A stretch of DNA of 64,000 nt from Terrilactibacillus laevilacticus (GTDB lineage Bacteria; Bacillota; Bacilli; Bacillales; Sporolactobacillaceae): the NCBI RefSeq assembly GCF_006517395.1, contig NZ_VDCY01000007.1, positions 1 through 64,000 of the forward strand, given 5' to 3'. Below are positions 55,599-63,970 of the stretch, piece after piece. Below the pieces are notes generated by a model. That model saw nothing but the letters and a program-made list of their open reading frames with translations, was not told the DNA's origin and made no database searches. Position 1 is the stretch's first letter, and the number at the start of each line of letters is the position of its first letter. The position numbers and the translations under genes were made by a program.

Positions 55599-57428
55599 TT
55601 ACCGTTTAAATTTATATGGTACGGTTGCTAAAACTATATTTGCATGACGTACAAGTGCTGCTCTGATCAACACACCAGATTGGTTATGAAGCAGTCTCTG
55701 CCACCATTTTTTTGTATAGAATTGCGGGATGACAACTGTCACGGTAGCGCCATTTTGATCCGCCTTCCATTTCACAGTATCAATAAATTTACTTAATGGT
55801 GTTACAATACTGCGGTATAAAGAATGCAGGGTCACGAGCCGAACTCCTGGATCCCATTCTTTCCACTCTCGCTCCATCTTTTCAATCTGTTCAGGGCTTT
55901 GTCCGACATACACCGCAATGACATTGTCTGAAAGTGATTTGGCGTAAACTAGAGATTGTTCAACCACTTTTGTAATACCCGCGATAGGAACAACAATGAC
56001 ATTATCTGTTGCCTTAATATCTCGAATTGGCTGAGCAAAATCAATCCGAAGTTGATCGGCCACTGCAAGATAATGTTGATGAATCTTATGAAAAATAAAG
56101 ACAACGATTGGAATAAAAACTAAGGTAATCCAAACATTTTGGAACTTCGTAATGTAAAAAATAATTAATATAAGATAACAAATAAATGCTCCGATTAAGT
56201 TCGTAATTAATTTATTAACCCAACCTTTTGGTTTCTCCCTTAGCCATTTCACAATCATCCCTGTTTGAGAAAGTGAGAAAGGAATAAACACACCGACAGC
56301 ATAAATCGGAATCAAGCTATCTGTTTGCCCTCTAAAAATGATGATTAATATAATTGAACAAATGCCTAATGTGATAATACCATTAGAGTAACCCAATCGG
56401 TCTCCTCGAACAGTAAACGGACGAGGCATATATTTATCTTTTGCCAAGTTAAATGCCAATTGTGGAAAAGCTGAATAACCCGTGTTTGCGGCTAAGATGA
56501 GAATAAGCGCTGTGACGGCTTGAATAATGTAATAAAAGACATTCCGACCAAAGACACTTTCTGCAAGTTGGGATAAGATTGTTTGATCTGCCATAGGTGC
56601 TAACCCATACCAATAAACGAGTAGAACACTTCCAATAAACAAGCAACCTAAAATACATCCCATCATAATTAATGTTCGTGCGGCATTTCTTGGTGCTGGA
56701 TTTTTAAAATTAGGAATAGCATTTGAAATAGCTTCAACACCTGTTAAAGCCGAACAACCAGATGAAAAAGCTTTTAATAGTAAAAACAGACCTACGCCAG
56801 CAATTGGTTGCCCAAAGGTATGGTGAACTTCTGGAGTTACTTGACCTGTTGCCACTTTAAACATACCAATTAAAATTAAGCCGACGATCGCAATGATAAA
56901 TAAATAGACGGGATAAGCTAAGAATGTGGCCGATTCAGTTAATCCTCTCAAGTTAAGTAAAGTAATAATTACGACAAAAATAACGGCAATCCACACAGAC
57001 CAAGGATGAAGTGTTGGAAAGGCTGAAGTAACGGCATCTGTTCCTGCAGATACACTAACCGCGACGGTTAATATGTAATCGATCAGCAAAGAACCTCCAG
57101 CAATCAGTCCAAAATTCATTCCAAGGTTCTCTTTCGCTACCATATAAGCTCCGCCGCCATGTGGATAAGAATAGATAATTTGGCGATATGACAAGATTAA
57201 AGCAATTAATAAAATAAGAACGCCTAAAGCGATTGGTAGAGAATACCAAAGTGCGGCCGCCCCAATAGTCATTAAAACGACTAATATTTGTTCAGGACCA
57301 TAGGCAATAGATGATAAAGCATCAGATGAAAGAATGGCTAACGCTTTCAATTTGTTCAATTTCTGGCCTTGAATTTCGTTGGATTTAAGTGGTCTTCCGA
57401 TAAGAAGACGTTTTAATTTTTTAACCAT
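55599..57428 (-). CDS. kimA: Potassium importer KimA (YdaO)
   Basis: APC-superfamily transporter of 609 residues, the same length class as B. subtilis KimA. Twelve helices occupy about 25-455 (LSSDALSSIAYGPEQILVVL, YPHGGGAYMVAKENLG, SGCSALTGVEAISNAIPNFK), followed by a cytoplasmic C-terminal domain (about 460-609). KimA is a high-affinity potassium importer inhibited by c-di-AMP. B. subtilis kimA is also controlled by a c-di-AMP riboswitch; I do not see that motif upstream here. GAAGGTG lies 13 bases before the ATG. Confidence 0.94.
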   Translation of the reverse strand: MVKKLKRLLIGRPLKSNEIQGQKLNKLKALAILSSDALSSIAYGPEQILVVLMTIGAAALWYSLPIALGVLILLIALILSYRQIIYSYPHGGGAYMVAKENLGMNFGLIAGGSLLIDYILTVAVSVSAGTDAVTSAFPTLHPWSVWIAVIFVVIITLLNLRGLTESATFLAYPVYLFIIAIVGLILIGMFKVATGQVTPEVHHTFGQPIAGVGLFLLLKAFSSGCSALTGVEAISNAIPNFKNPAPRNAARTLIMMGCILGCLFIGSVLLVYWYGLAPMADQTILSQLAESVFGRNVFYYIIQAVTALILILAANTGYSAFPQLAFNLAKDKYMPRPFTVRGDRLGYSNGIITLGICSIILIIIFRGQTDSLIPIYAVGVFIPFSLSQTGMIVKWLREKPKGWVNKLITNLIGAFICYLILIIFYITKFQNVWITLVFIPIVVFIFHKIHQHYLAVADQLRIDFAQPIRDIKATDNVIVVPIAGITKVVEQSLVYAKSLSDNVIAVYVGQSPEQIEKMEREWKEWDPGVRLVTLHSLYRSIVTPLSKFIDTVKWKADQNGATVTVVIPQFYTKKWWQRLLHNQSGVLIRAALVRHANIVLATVPYKFKR

Positions 57429-57545
57429 TTAAATTCAAACACACCTTCATAAAATCAATTTAAGTATAAATTCCTGCGTATGTTATTTATACACCATTTT
57501 AGTATAACCGACAATAGTTTAATACATGTATTAATACGTGAAACT

Positions 57546-57642
57546 TCCATTAGCGGGGGGTTTTTCGATGCACAGGATGTGCTAGTGCAGGCGTTGCGAC
57601 AGGACGCCTGGTTTTAAGCCTGCGTCATCCCCCACTAATGGA
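57546..57642. repeat. 97 nt palindromic element with AGGAY hairpins
   Basis: Outer arms TCCATTAGCGGGGG and CCCCCACTAATGGA enclose GCAC-AGGAT-GTGC, then a GCAGGC/GCCTGC stem holding GCGTTGCGACAGGACGC. The inner cores match those in the rRNA leader. It lies upstream of kimA. Confidence 0.7.
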
Positions 57643-57748
57643 AAGCCTGAACCAATCGGACCTTTACGGGCAGTTCCCCCACCTATCTTCTTTGAATACT
57701 CAGAATCTTGAAGCAGGTCTTTTCTAGCCGTTAAAGAGGCATAAAGTC
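57643..57748 (+). repeat. CCCCCACCT palindromic repeat
   Basis: CCTGAACCAATCGGACCTTT, ACGGGCAGTT, CCCCCACCTATCTTCTTTGA, ATACTCAGAATCTTG, then CTAGCCGTTAAAGAGGC. The inverted full copy is at 62633. In the best copy ACGGGC...CCCCACCT pairs with AGGTGGGG...GCCCGT. Confidence 0.7.
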
Positions 57749-57930
57749 TAAATACCCCGGTAAACAAGATTAAAACACGTTTGATGATCTATTGATGGGC
57801 ACAACACATAAAATCATACACTTGTTATGATAATTTGTGGGTTGAATATGAAAAATTGTTTGTCTAAATAATGAAAAGTAAGTTTAATACACTATGAAAT
57901 ATGAACTTATAGAGTCAGTGGAAAGAGACC

Positions 57931-57978
57931 TGAACCTCTCATGACTAAAGTCACGAGTGTTCTCGGCTATTTCATAAA
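57931..57978 (+). repeat. TGACTAAAGTCA repeat, well-kept copy
   Basis: TGAACCTCTCATGACTAAAG then TCACGAGTGTTCTCGGC and TATTTCATAAA; 57749-57930 and 57979-58098 hold nothing I recognise. Confidence 0.7.
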
Positions 57979-58098
57979 TTGTTTTATTGCAGCGCCTTCT
58001 TAATCAAACGTTTGTTTAAATAGCAAAATGCCCATTATAACTAAATTGGAACACTTAGAAAATGTAAAAAAGCAGCCTTTGGCCATCTTTTTTATTAT

Positions 58099-58385
58099 CT
58101 TACAAAGGTTGTTCAAAAAGTAACCAAATGGTAAGTTACGAATCTCGGTGCCCGCTTGTTTTTCCGATCCTCATGCTCATGTAGTGGATACAAGGAGCCC
58201 TTTTCAACTAAAATCGCTCACGTTGGTGACTGAAACGACCATATCATGTGGAATGTCGGTCCTAAGGAACTGTGCCGTCTTATCCTTCCGACACCCAGGA
58301 CGAGCTAGTTACTCTCGTTCTGGCAGGATGCCAGCGTACCTAGCCAACCCCTTTCATTTGTCACCTTTTTGAACACGCACTTACA
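58099..58385 (+). mobile_element. MITE-like repeat, copy H (long form), with 6 bp duplication
   Basis: AGGTTGTTCAAAAAGTAACC to CACCTTTTTGAACACGCA, about 275 bp, flanked by CTTACA (58099-58104 and 58380-58385). The centre carries the CTAGTTACTCTCGTTCTGGC module shared with copy I and, inverted and diverged, copy B. Confidence 0.8.
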
Positions 58386-58391
58386 TTTAAT

Positions 58392-59603
58392 TTACTTAGC
58401 GTTTATTAATAAAGATCGTTTTTTTTCTTCTTTCTTCGTAAATACAATCGTGATCTGGATAGCCACAAGAATGATCCCTACAATAATTAAGGCATATAGT
58501 GCCGAATGTGTACTTTTTGTCACATCTAATATAGAACCGATTATAAAAGGACCAAATGATGCAATGATATACCCACCAGATTGTGTCATCGCAGCCCAAC
58601 TATTCGCCTCATCAGGATCATCAACTTCATCAATCGGTAAAAATAAAGCTAACGAAAATAAACCACCTACACCAAGACCCATAAGGATGGCAGCAATAAC
58701 AGGACTAATGGATGTAAAGGCAAGGATGAGCAATCCCGTAATTTCCATGAATGATCCAAGTAGTAACCAGAATAAGCGATTTAATAAATTTTTTATCAAC
58801 ATGGGCATAAATAATGAAGCTGGAATTTGCACTAAATTAAATAAAGTTAGAATCGAAGCGGCATAGTTTTTGCTATAACCCATATCAACTAAAATGGGGG
58901 CAATCCATGCCATTAAAGTATAAAAAACAGTCGATGCGACTCCGAAAAACAAAGTGAAAATCCATGCTCTTTTACTTTTTAATGGGAGTCCTCTTGATGA
59001 TTTATTCATATGTTGTTCTTCTCTTAAAGGCTTAGATTCATGTCTTACTATAACAAACCACCAAACGGGTAACACAATAAGAGCAAGTATTGTCCATGAT
59101 GCTAGTGCCATTCGCCATGAACCATGAGCTGCTGCTTGTATCAAAGGCGTAAATCCTGAACTTATGGCCGCTCCCATCGCCATCATAACACTGTAAAGTC
59201 CGATCATAACTGATGTATGTTTTGGGAAATGTTGTTTAACAAAACCTGACAATAAGGGGCCGGATAAACCAATTCCTACACCTACAAGTAATGCTGTTAA
59301 CAACAAAAAGTCCGATGACATGGTTACGAGTCTTAATAAGGTAGAAAACCCAATAAGGAATAAGGATAGCCATATGGCTCTTGCATTTCCAAAGATTTGT
59401 CTCGCTTTCACTGCAAATGGTGAGAAGGCCCCCATACAAAATACAGGAATAGAGGTTAATAAACTAGATATGCTACTACTCATTTGCAGTGAATGATTAA
59501 TTGATTTTAATATTGGACCTACTGAGGCTATTGAAGGTCGTAAGTTGATACATGCCATGATAAATGTCATGACAATGAAAGATGATTTTGTCCTAGATGA
59601 CAC
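58392..59603 (-). CDS. MFS transporter, CynX/NimT family
   Basis: Protein of 403 residues with twelve predicted helices. ACINLRPSIASVGPIL in helix 1 is the mark of the CynX/NimT (cyanate/2-nitroimidazole transporter) family. Substrate here is unknown. GTG at 59603 follows GGGAG at seven bases; the ATG at 59624 has no spaced ribosome binding site. MITEs flank it on both sides (copies H and I). Confidence 0.88.
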   Translation of the reverse strand: MSSRTKSSFIVMTFIMACINLRPSIASVGPILKSINHSLQMSSSISSLLTSIPVFCMGAFSPFAVKARQIFGNARAIWLSLFLIGFSTLLRLVTMSSDFLLLTALLVGVGIGLSGPLLSGFVKQHFPKHTSVMIGLYSVMMAMGAAISSGFTPLIQAAAHGSWRMALASWTILALIVLPVWWFVIVRHESKPLREEQHMNKSSRGLPLKSKRAWIFTLFFGVASTVFYTLMAWIAPILVDMGYSKNYAASILTLFNLVQIPASLFMPMLIKNLLNRLFWLLLGSFMEITGLLILAFTSISPVIAAILMGLGVGGLFSLALFLPIDEVDDPDEANSWAAMTQSGGYIIASFGPFIIGSILDVTKSTHSALYALIIVGIILVAIQITIVFTKKEEKKRSLLINAK

Positions 59604-59748
59604 GTCTGCACTCCCTTTAATCATAGTTACGGTTTGATATACGTATATATTTTTTCATATTCCATAAAAAAATGCGACCATCATGGTTTTGACCGCCGAA
59701 TCTTTTTGTTTAGGTTATAAGTTAAAACGGTGCTTTATTCTCCTCTGT

Positions 59749-60023
59749 AGAGGTTGTTCAAAAAGTCACCAAATGATAAGCTGCGAATCTCGGTGCCCGC
59801 TTGTTTTTCCGGTCCTCATGTAGTAAAAACATGAGGATCACTGGATAAAACCGCTCTCGTCCTATGGCTGGCGTGAAGCTACCACAACGCGAGGAATGCT
59901 GGTCCTCAAAACGGCCGCCTTATCCTCCGACGCCCAGAACGGGCTAGTTACTCTCGTTCTGGCAGGATGCCAGCGTACTTAGCCAGTAACCCTTTTCATT
60001 TGTCATCTTTTTGAACACGCACT
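59749..60023 (+). mobile_element. MITE-like repeat, copy I (long form)
   Basis: AGAGGTTGTTCAAAAAGTCA to TCTTTTTGAACACGCACT, same orientation as copy H and similar over its whole length. No clear target duplication. Confidence 0.8.
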
Positions 60024-60158
60024 TGCATTAATTTAATCTTGATACAGAACTTTATATTTTTATCATATCTTTATTATATCCATACGATTTTTAGATTTGT
60101 TCCATTTATAAACTAAAATCATGTCATCATCATAATTTTTGATAAAGAAAGGAAAATC

Positions 60159-60220
60159 TGTTTAAGCTTTGTTCGAAAAAAGAACGCTTGAACTTTCTAA
60201 CAATTCCTTGTAAGATAGGA
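60159..60220 (+). promoter_or_regulatory. Two hairpins at the start of the trpE(G) leader
   Basis: GTTTAAGC...GCTTGAAC (with inner GTTC/GAAC) at 60159-60193 and ATTCC-TTGTAAGATA-GGAAT at about 60203-60221. The second sits directly before the triplet array, as the 5' stem-loop does in the B. subtilis trp leader. Confidence 0.55.
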
Positions 60221-60224
60221 ATAC

Positions 60225-60265
60225 TAGTAGAGATTAGTTGAGATGAGTTAGATAGAAGAGCTGAG
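60225..60265 (+). promoter_or_regulatory. TRAP (MtrB) binding site: nine (G/U)AG triplets
   Basis: Nine triplets in order TAG, GAG, TAG, GAG, GAG, TAG, TAG, GAG, GAG starting at 60225, 60230, 60235, 60240, 60245, 60249, 60253, 60258 and 60263. Six of the eight spacers are two bases and two are one base. This is the pattern bound by the tryptophan-activated RNA-binding protein TRAP in Bacillus trp leaders, which use 9-11 triplets. Confidence 0.82.
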
Positions 60266-60333
60266 AATTTTATGTATAGCATAATATAATGGCATAAGTA
60301 TATTAATTTCGTCATTTCTCCTATACCATTCTT

Positions 60334-60366
60334 GCTCTTTCTGTAAGTTTAAAAATTGCAGAGAGG
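60334..60366 (+). promoter_or_regulatory. Ribosome-site-sequestering hairpin of trpE(G)
   Basis: TCTTTCTG (60336-60343) can pair with CAGAGAGG (60359-60366), which is the Shine-Dalgarno sequence. GCTCTTT (60334-60340) can instead pair with GAAGAGC (60255-60261) inside the TRAP site. TRAP binding would free the first strand and hide the SD, repressing translation. Confidence 0.65.
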
Positions 60367-60375
60367 ATGTTACGC

Positions 60376-62535
60376 ATGAAGTTATTATTTGATACGAATG
60401 AGGATACTCCGATTTCGTTCACAACCCCGAATGGACTTCAAATTACTCAAGCCAAACAAACATTAGAATTTGATTATCCAGTAACTTATTTATTAGAAAA
60501 ACTTGATACGTATAAAGGCGCATTATTTTCGAGTACTTATGAGTATCCCGGGCGTTATTCAAGATGGGATATCGGTTTTGTTAACCCTCCACTCGAAATC
60601 ATCGTCAAACAAAATACGTTTACAATACATGCCTTAAATGATCGTGGAATTGTTTTGATTAACTATATGATTAATACAATCGACCACCCTGCGATCGTAT
60701 TTAGTGATGTCACATCTGAAACGATTGAAGGTACAATCAAATCAGAGAATTTCGTTGTAACAAAAGAAGAAGAACGGACAAAACAGCCATCCATCTTTGA
60801 ATTATTAAGACAGATTCAAGCGCAATTCTACTCTAATGATGAATTTCTTGGGTTGTATGGTGCATTTGGATACGATCTTATCTTACAATTCGAGAAATTA
60901 AACCTTAAGAAAAATCGTACCAAAGATCAGTCTGATTTGCATTTATATTTACCAGATGAATTTTATATTGCGGATCATGAAATTAAGCAAGCATACAAAC
61001 TAAGTTATGACTTTAACTACCGGGAACTTTCAACGCAAGATTTACCACGTACAGGTGTGGAAAAGCCTTATAAAATAAGTCCTAATAGAGAAGAGGAGCC
61101 TTATAATAAAGGGTACTATGCAAGCTTAGTAAACAAAGCAAAAAAATCTTTCGCTGTAGGCGATTTATTTGAAGTTGTTCCGACGCAAGTTTTATCAAAA
61201 AAATGTGATATCACGCCAACAGAAGTCTTCCGTAACTTGAGAAGAATCAATCCAAGTCCTTATGGATTTCTTATTCATTTAGATGATGAATACTTAGTTG
61301 GCTGTTCACCAGAGATGTTCGTTCGCGTTGAAGATCGTATTGTTGAAACTTGCCCAATTTCTGGAACGATTGCTCGTGGGGCTTCTAGCATTGAAGATGC
61401 CGAACAAATTAAAACTTTGTTAAATTCAACGAAAGAAGAATCCGAATTAACCATGTGCACCGACGTTGATCGAAATGACAAATCTCGTGTTTGTGTTCCA
61501 GGTACAGTTGAAGTCATCGGGCGACGACAAATTGAAACGTATTCCCATCTCTTTCATACTGTTGACCATATTAAAGGTCAGTTAAAAGAAGGATTCGATG
61601 CTTTCGATGCCTTCATGACACATATGTGGGCTGTTACGGTAACTGGAGCACCAAAGCTTGAAGCAATGTCATGGATTGAAGAACATGAGGCAACTCCGCG
61701 TGGATGGTATGGAGGCGCTATCGGTTACTTCTGTTTCAATGGAAATCTAAATACTGGTCTCACATTAAGAACAGTGAAACTTAATAGCGGTCTCGCTCAA
61801 ATTCGTGTCGGAGCCACATTGCTATATGATTCTATTCCAGAAAGTGAAGAACAAGAAACATTAACGAAGGCCCAAGCTTTAATGGAGGCTTTACGTCCTG
61901 CACAAGTAAAAAATGATCTTATGGACCATCATCCTTTGAAGAAAGACATTAAACATCGACGTGTCTTACTTATTGACCATGAAGACTCATTTGTTCACAC
62001 GTTATCCAGCTATATACAAAGTTTAGGTGCTGAAGTTACCGTCATGAGAAGTGTTCATGCACGTGATCGATTAACTCGTATGGATGAACCTGTTGATCTC
62101 GTCATACTATCACCTGGACCTGGTGATCCAGACCGTTTTAACATGAAAGAAACCATTCAAATTTGCCTTGAAAAAGGTTTGCCAATCTTTGGAATATGTC
62201 TTGGTTTGCAAGGGGTAGTAGAGTATTTTGGCGGAGAACTTGACTTCTTATCTTATCCATCCCATGGTAAAAAGTCACTTGTAAAGCAAGCAGGAGATTC
62301 AAAAGTATTTGAGGAAATCCCTAAATTCTTTTATGCTGGGCGATACCATTCCATCTATGCTAAAAATCTTCCAGACGACTTAACGATAACAGCTTGCACT
62401 GAAGACGATTATGTCATGGCGATAGAACACAAAACATTACCTATCGCAGCCGTCCAATTCCATCCTGAATCCATCATGACGATGAACGGGAATGCAGGAC
62501 TGCAAATGCTTAAGAATGTTTTGACGAAGTTATAA
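60376..62535 (+). CDS. trpE(G): Fused anthranilate synthase TrpE(G)
   Basis: Protein of 719 residues. Residues 1 to about 510 are the TrpE part, with SSTYEYPGRYSRWDIGFVNP near 55 as in fused TrpE(G) enzymes, TCPISGTIARG near 325 and GGAIGYFCFNGNLNTG near 450. The TrpG glutaminase (about 530-719) has Cys608 in GICLGLQ and His696/Glu698 in QFHPES. It makes anthranilate from chorismate and glutamine. Such fusions are typical of alpha-proteobacteria and some actinobacteria. ATG at 60376 is preferred over 60367, which abuts AGAGAGG. No other trp gene is adjacent; a terminator follows. Confidence 0.94.
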   Translation: MKLLFDTNEDTPISFTTPNGLQITQAKQTLEFDYPVTYLLEKLDTYKGALFSSTYEYPGRYSRWDIGFVNPPLEIIVKQNTFTIHALNDRGIVLINYMINTIDHPAIVFSDVTSETIEGTIKSENFVVTKEEERTKQPSIFELLRQIQAQFYSNDEFLGLYGAFGYDLILQFEKLNLKKNRTKDQSDLHLYLPDEFYIADHEIKQAYKLSYDFNYRELSTQDLPRTGVEKPYKISPNREEEPYNKGYYASLVNKAKKSFAVGDLFEVVPTQVLSKKCDITPTEVFRNLRRINPSPYGFLIHLDDEYLVGCSPEMFVRVEDRIVETCPISGTIARGASSIEDAEQIKTLLNSTKEESELTMCTDVDRNDKSRVCVPGTVEVIGRRQIETYSHLFHTVDHIKGQLKEGFDAFDAFMTHMWAVTVTGAPKLEAMSWIEEHEATPRGWYGGAIGYFCFNGNLNTGLTLRTVKLNSGLAQIRVGATLLYDSIPESEEQETLTKAQALMEALRPAQVKNDLMDHHPLKKDIKHRRVLLIDHEDSFVHTLSSYIQSLGAEVTVMRSVHARDRLTRMDEPVDLVILSPGPGDPDRFNMKETIQICLEKGLPIFGICLGLQGVVEYFGGELDFLSYPSHGKKSLVKQAGDSKVFEEIPKFFYAGRYHSIYAKNLPDDLTITACTEDDYVMAIEHKTLPIAAVQFHPESIMTMNGNAGLQMLKNVLTKL

Positions 62536-62577
62536 GGCTTATATTATTTACAAAATTAATGATAAGAATAACAAAAC

Positions 62578-62622
62578 AAACACGTTTCAAGGAAGTTTTA
62601 TTCCATCCTTGAAACGTGTTGT
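62578..62622 (+). terminator. Terminator of trpE(G)
   Basis: ACACGTTTCAAGGA pairs with TCCTTGAAACGTGT, followed by TGTTTTAT. Confidence 0.88.
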
Positions 62623-62632
62623 TTTATTCCGC

Positions 62633-62736
62633 CTTAACGGGCTAGTCAAGACCCCCACCTCAAGATTCTCTGAGTATTCAAAGAAGATAGGTGGGGATCA
62701 ACTGCCCGTAAAGGTCCAATTGGTTCAGCAGTATAG
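62633..62736 (-). repeat. CCCCCACCT palindromic repeat, inverted copy
   Basis: On the minus strand GAACCAATTGGACCTTTACG, GGCAGTTGATCCCCACCTAT, CTTCTTTGAATACTCAGAGA, ATCTTGAGGTGGGGGTC and CTAGCCCGTTAAGGCGG. Arms pair into one long imperfect hairpin. Confidence 0.75.
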
Positions 62737-62810
62737 ATTGGCCGTCATTGTATAAGTTGACGGAGACATTATGTGTTTCAATTTCAGCCTTAATCATACG
62801 TTTACAACAA

Positions 62811-62915
62811 TTAAATCTGTTGTACATAAAAGACAAAATCATCTGTTCGTCTGAAGAAAGGTATTCCTGTATTTTCTGAAAACTCCCCAATGGAAAACTT
62901 GTTATTCTTATTCAT
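62811..62915 (-). pseudogene. Remnant of a MerR-family regulator gene
   Basis: A perfect ribosome binding site (GGGAGGAATTTTG) and ATG at 62915 open a frame reading KFSIGEFSENTGIP, the classical start of MerR regulators, but the expected RTLRYYDxxGLL does not follow and the frame stops after 34 codons. The following DNA up to the repeat at 62736 is presumably decayed gene body. Confidence 0.6.
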
Positions 62916-63122
62916 CAAAATTCCTCCCATCAAAAGTATAAGTTCATTATAAAACCTCTCAAGGGATAAATTTGAAGAATTTGAAAAATGATATATTGTT
63001 CCACTATCCCCATTAATTCAACAATACTTATTCCATTTAATGGCCCGTTTGCGAAAAAAGTTTATATTCTAAAAAACCTAATCATTAAGGTGATTAAGTT
63101 TCATTTCAAGTTGATCTTTCTA

Positions 63123-63481
63123 TTAAAGAGTGTAGTTCTTCATCATGCTCTCAAAGACCGCATTAGTAGTAATTTCCGAATAAGTTTGTAATTCATACTT
63201 CATGTATTTTCCCGTAATAATATCAAACAATCTATCTTCTTCAGGTGAAAATAAAAGAGGATATAAAACAAAATCTTTAACATTGCCTGTAACAAGTATG
63301 CAATCCTATTGCCATGCTGTGTATAAAATTCTAATATCTGATACACCGCCGTACTGTACCTTAGCAATATCAAGTTCTGTCTTGATATCCTCTCGAAATT
63401 CCTCGCTTATAAAAGCTGAATCGTTAGGTATCTGAATCCGTTGGTATCTAATAAATAAAATTTTAACTCTGACTCCCCCAT
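63123..63481 (-). pseudogene. Decayed PIN-like (DUF4411-type) toxin gene
   Basis: AGGGAGGAACG and ATG (63481) open KFYLLDTNGFRYL, then stop at codon 25. In another frame the protein continues DSAFISEEFREDIKTELDIA, a TAG follows TAW-Q, then DCILVTGNVKDFVLYPLLF and onward to a TAA at 63123. LDTN at the start and D-ILVT-N-KDF later are PIN-domain landmarks. At least one frameshift, one stop and probably an internal deletion inactivate it. It begins 12 nt after the HTH gene. Confidence 0.7.
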
Positions 63482-63493
63482 CGTTCCTCCCTG

Positions 63494-63970
63494 TTATTCC
63501 ACATCTTCATCAAGATATTGCATAATCTTATTCGCAACATTGACAGATTGTTTGTTGATCTTATTTCTCTTTTGAATATATTTATTCCAGTTGTGATGTG
63601 CGGTAAATTGATCTGTCGGGATCAGCCATTTTCCACTGCCTTCCATTCTTTGTCTGGCATCAATTTTTCCTTCCGCACAGTATCTTCTAACCATTTGCGG
63701 TGTCACTTCAAGAATTTCTGCAACATCTCGAACGGGTAGATACTCTGGAAAATCTACTGTTTTTCTAAGGAGATCACTTGCTTCTTGTTTCTCATTCTCA
63801 TTAAGTTCTAGATAGAGCTGTTCTTTTTGTTTTTCTAGTTCCATTTGCATTCTTTGAATCGTGACATAGTGTTTCACTCGCTCACTCATTTCAGTTTCAT
63901 TCGGAACATTCATTTTTCTGATAGTATCATAAAGATTACCTACGATTTCAGTAGCCATCTCTTCATTCAC
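63494..63970 (-). CDS. HTH (MerR/excisionase-type) DNA-binding protein, probable antitoxin partner
   Basis: Protein of 158 residues: an N-terminal coiled-coil region (about 25-70, rich in Glu, Lys and Gln), a helix-turn-helix of the excisionase kind (LPVRDVAEILEVTPQMVRRY, about 78-98) with the wing GKWLIPTDQF, and a basic C-terminus. GTG at 63970 has AGGAGG at nine bases. Because the next gene downstream is a ruined PIN-like protein in the same unit, an antitoxin-type role is plausible, not shown. Confidence 0.72.
   Translation of the reverse strand: MNEEMATEIVGNLYDTIRKMNVPNETEMSERVKHYVTIQRMQMELEKQKEQLYLELNENEKQEASDLLRKTVDFPEYLPVRDVAEILEVTPQMVRRYCAEGKIDARQRMEGSGKWLIPTDQFTAHHNWNKYIQKRNKINKQSVNVANKIMQYLDEDVE

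Noticed and set aside
57582-57767. 61-codon minus-strand frame upstream of kimA
   Set aside because: It runs through two palindromic repeats, has no ribosome binding site, and its sequence is explained by the repeats.
57546-57770. ydaO-type c-di-AMP riboswitch before kimA
   Set aside because: None of the conserved blocks of that aptamer (for example GGGGGACCCA or the CCCGAAUCCGUCAGCUAACC region) is present on either strand.
62678-62890. 70-codon minus-strand frame after trpE(G)
   Set aside because: Its end lies in the CCCCCACCT repeat and its start lies in another frame of the MerR remnant; no ribosome binding site.
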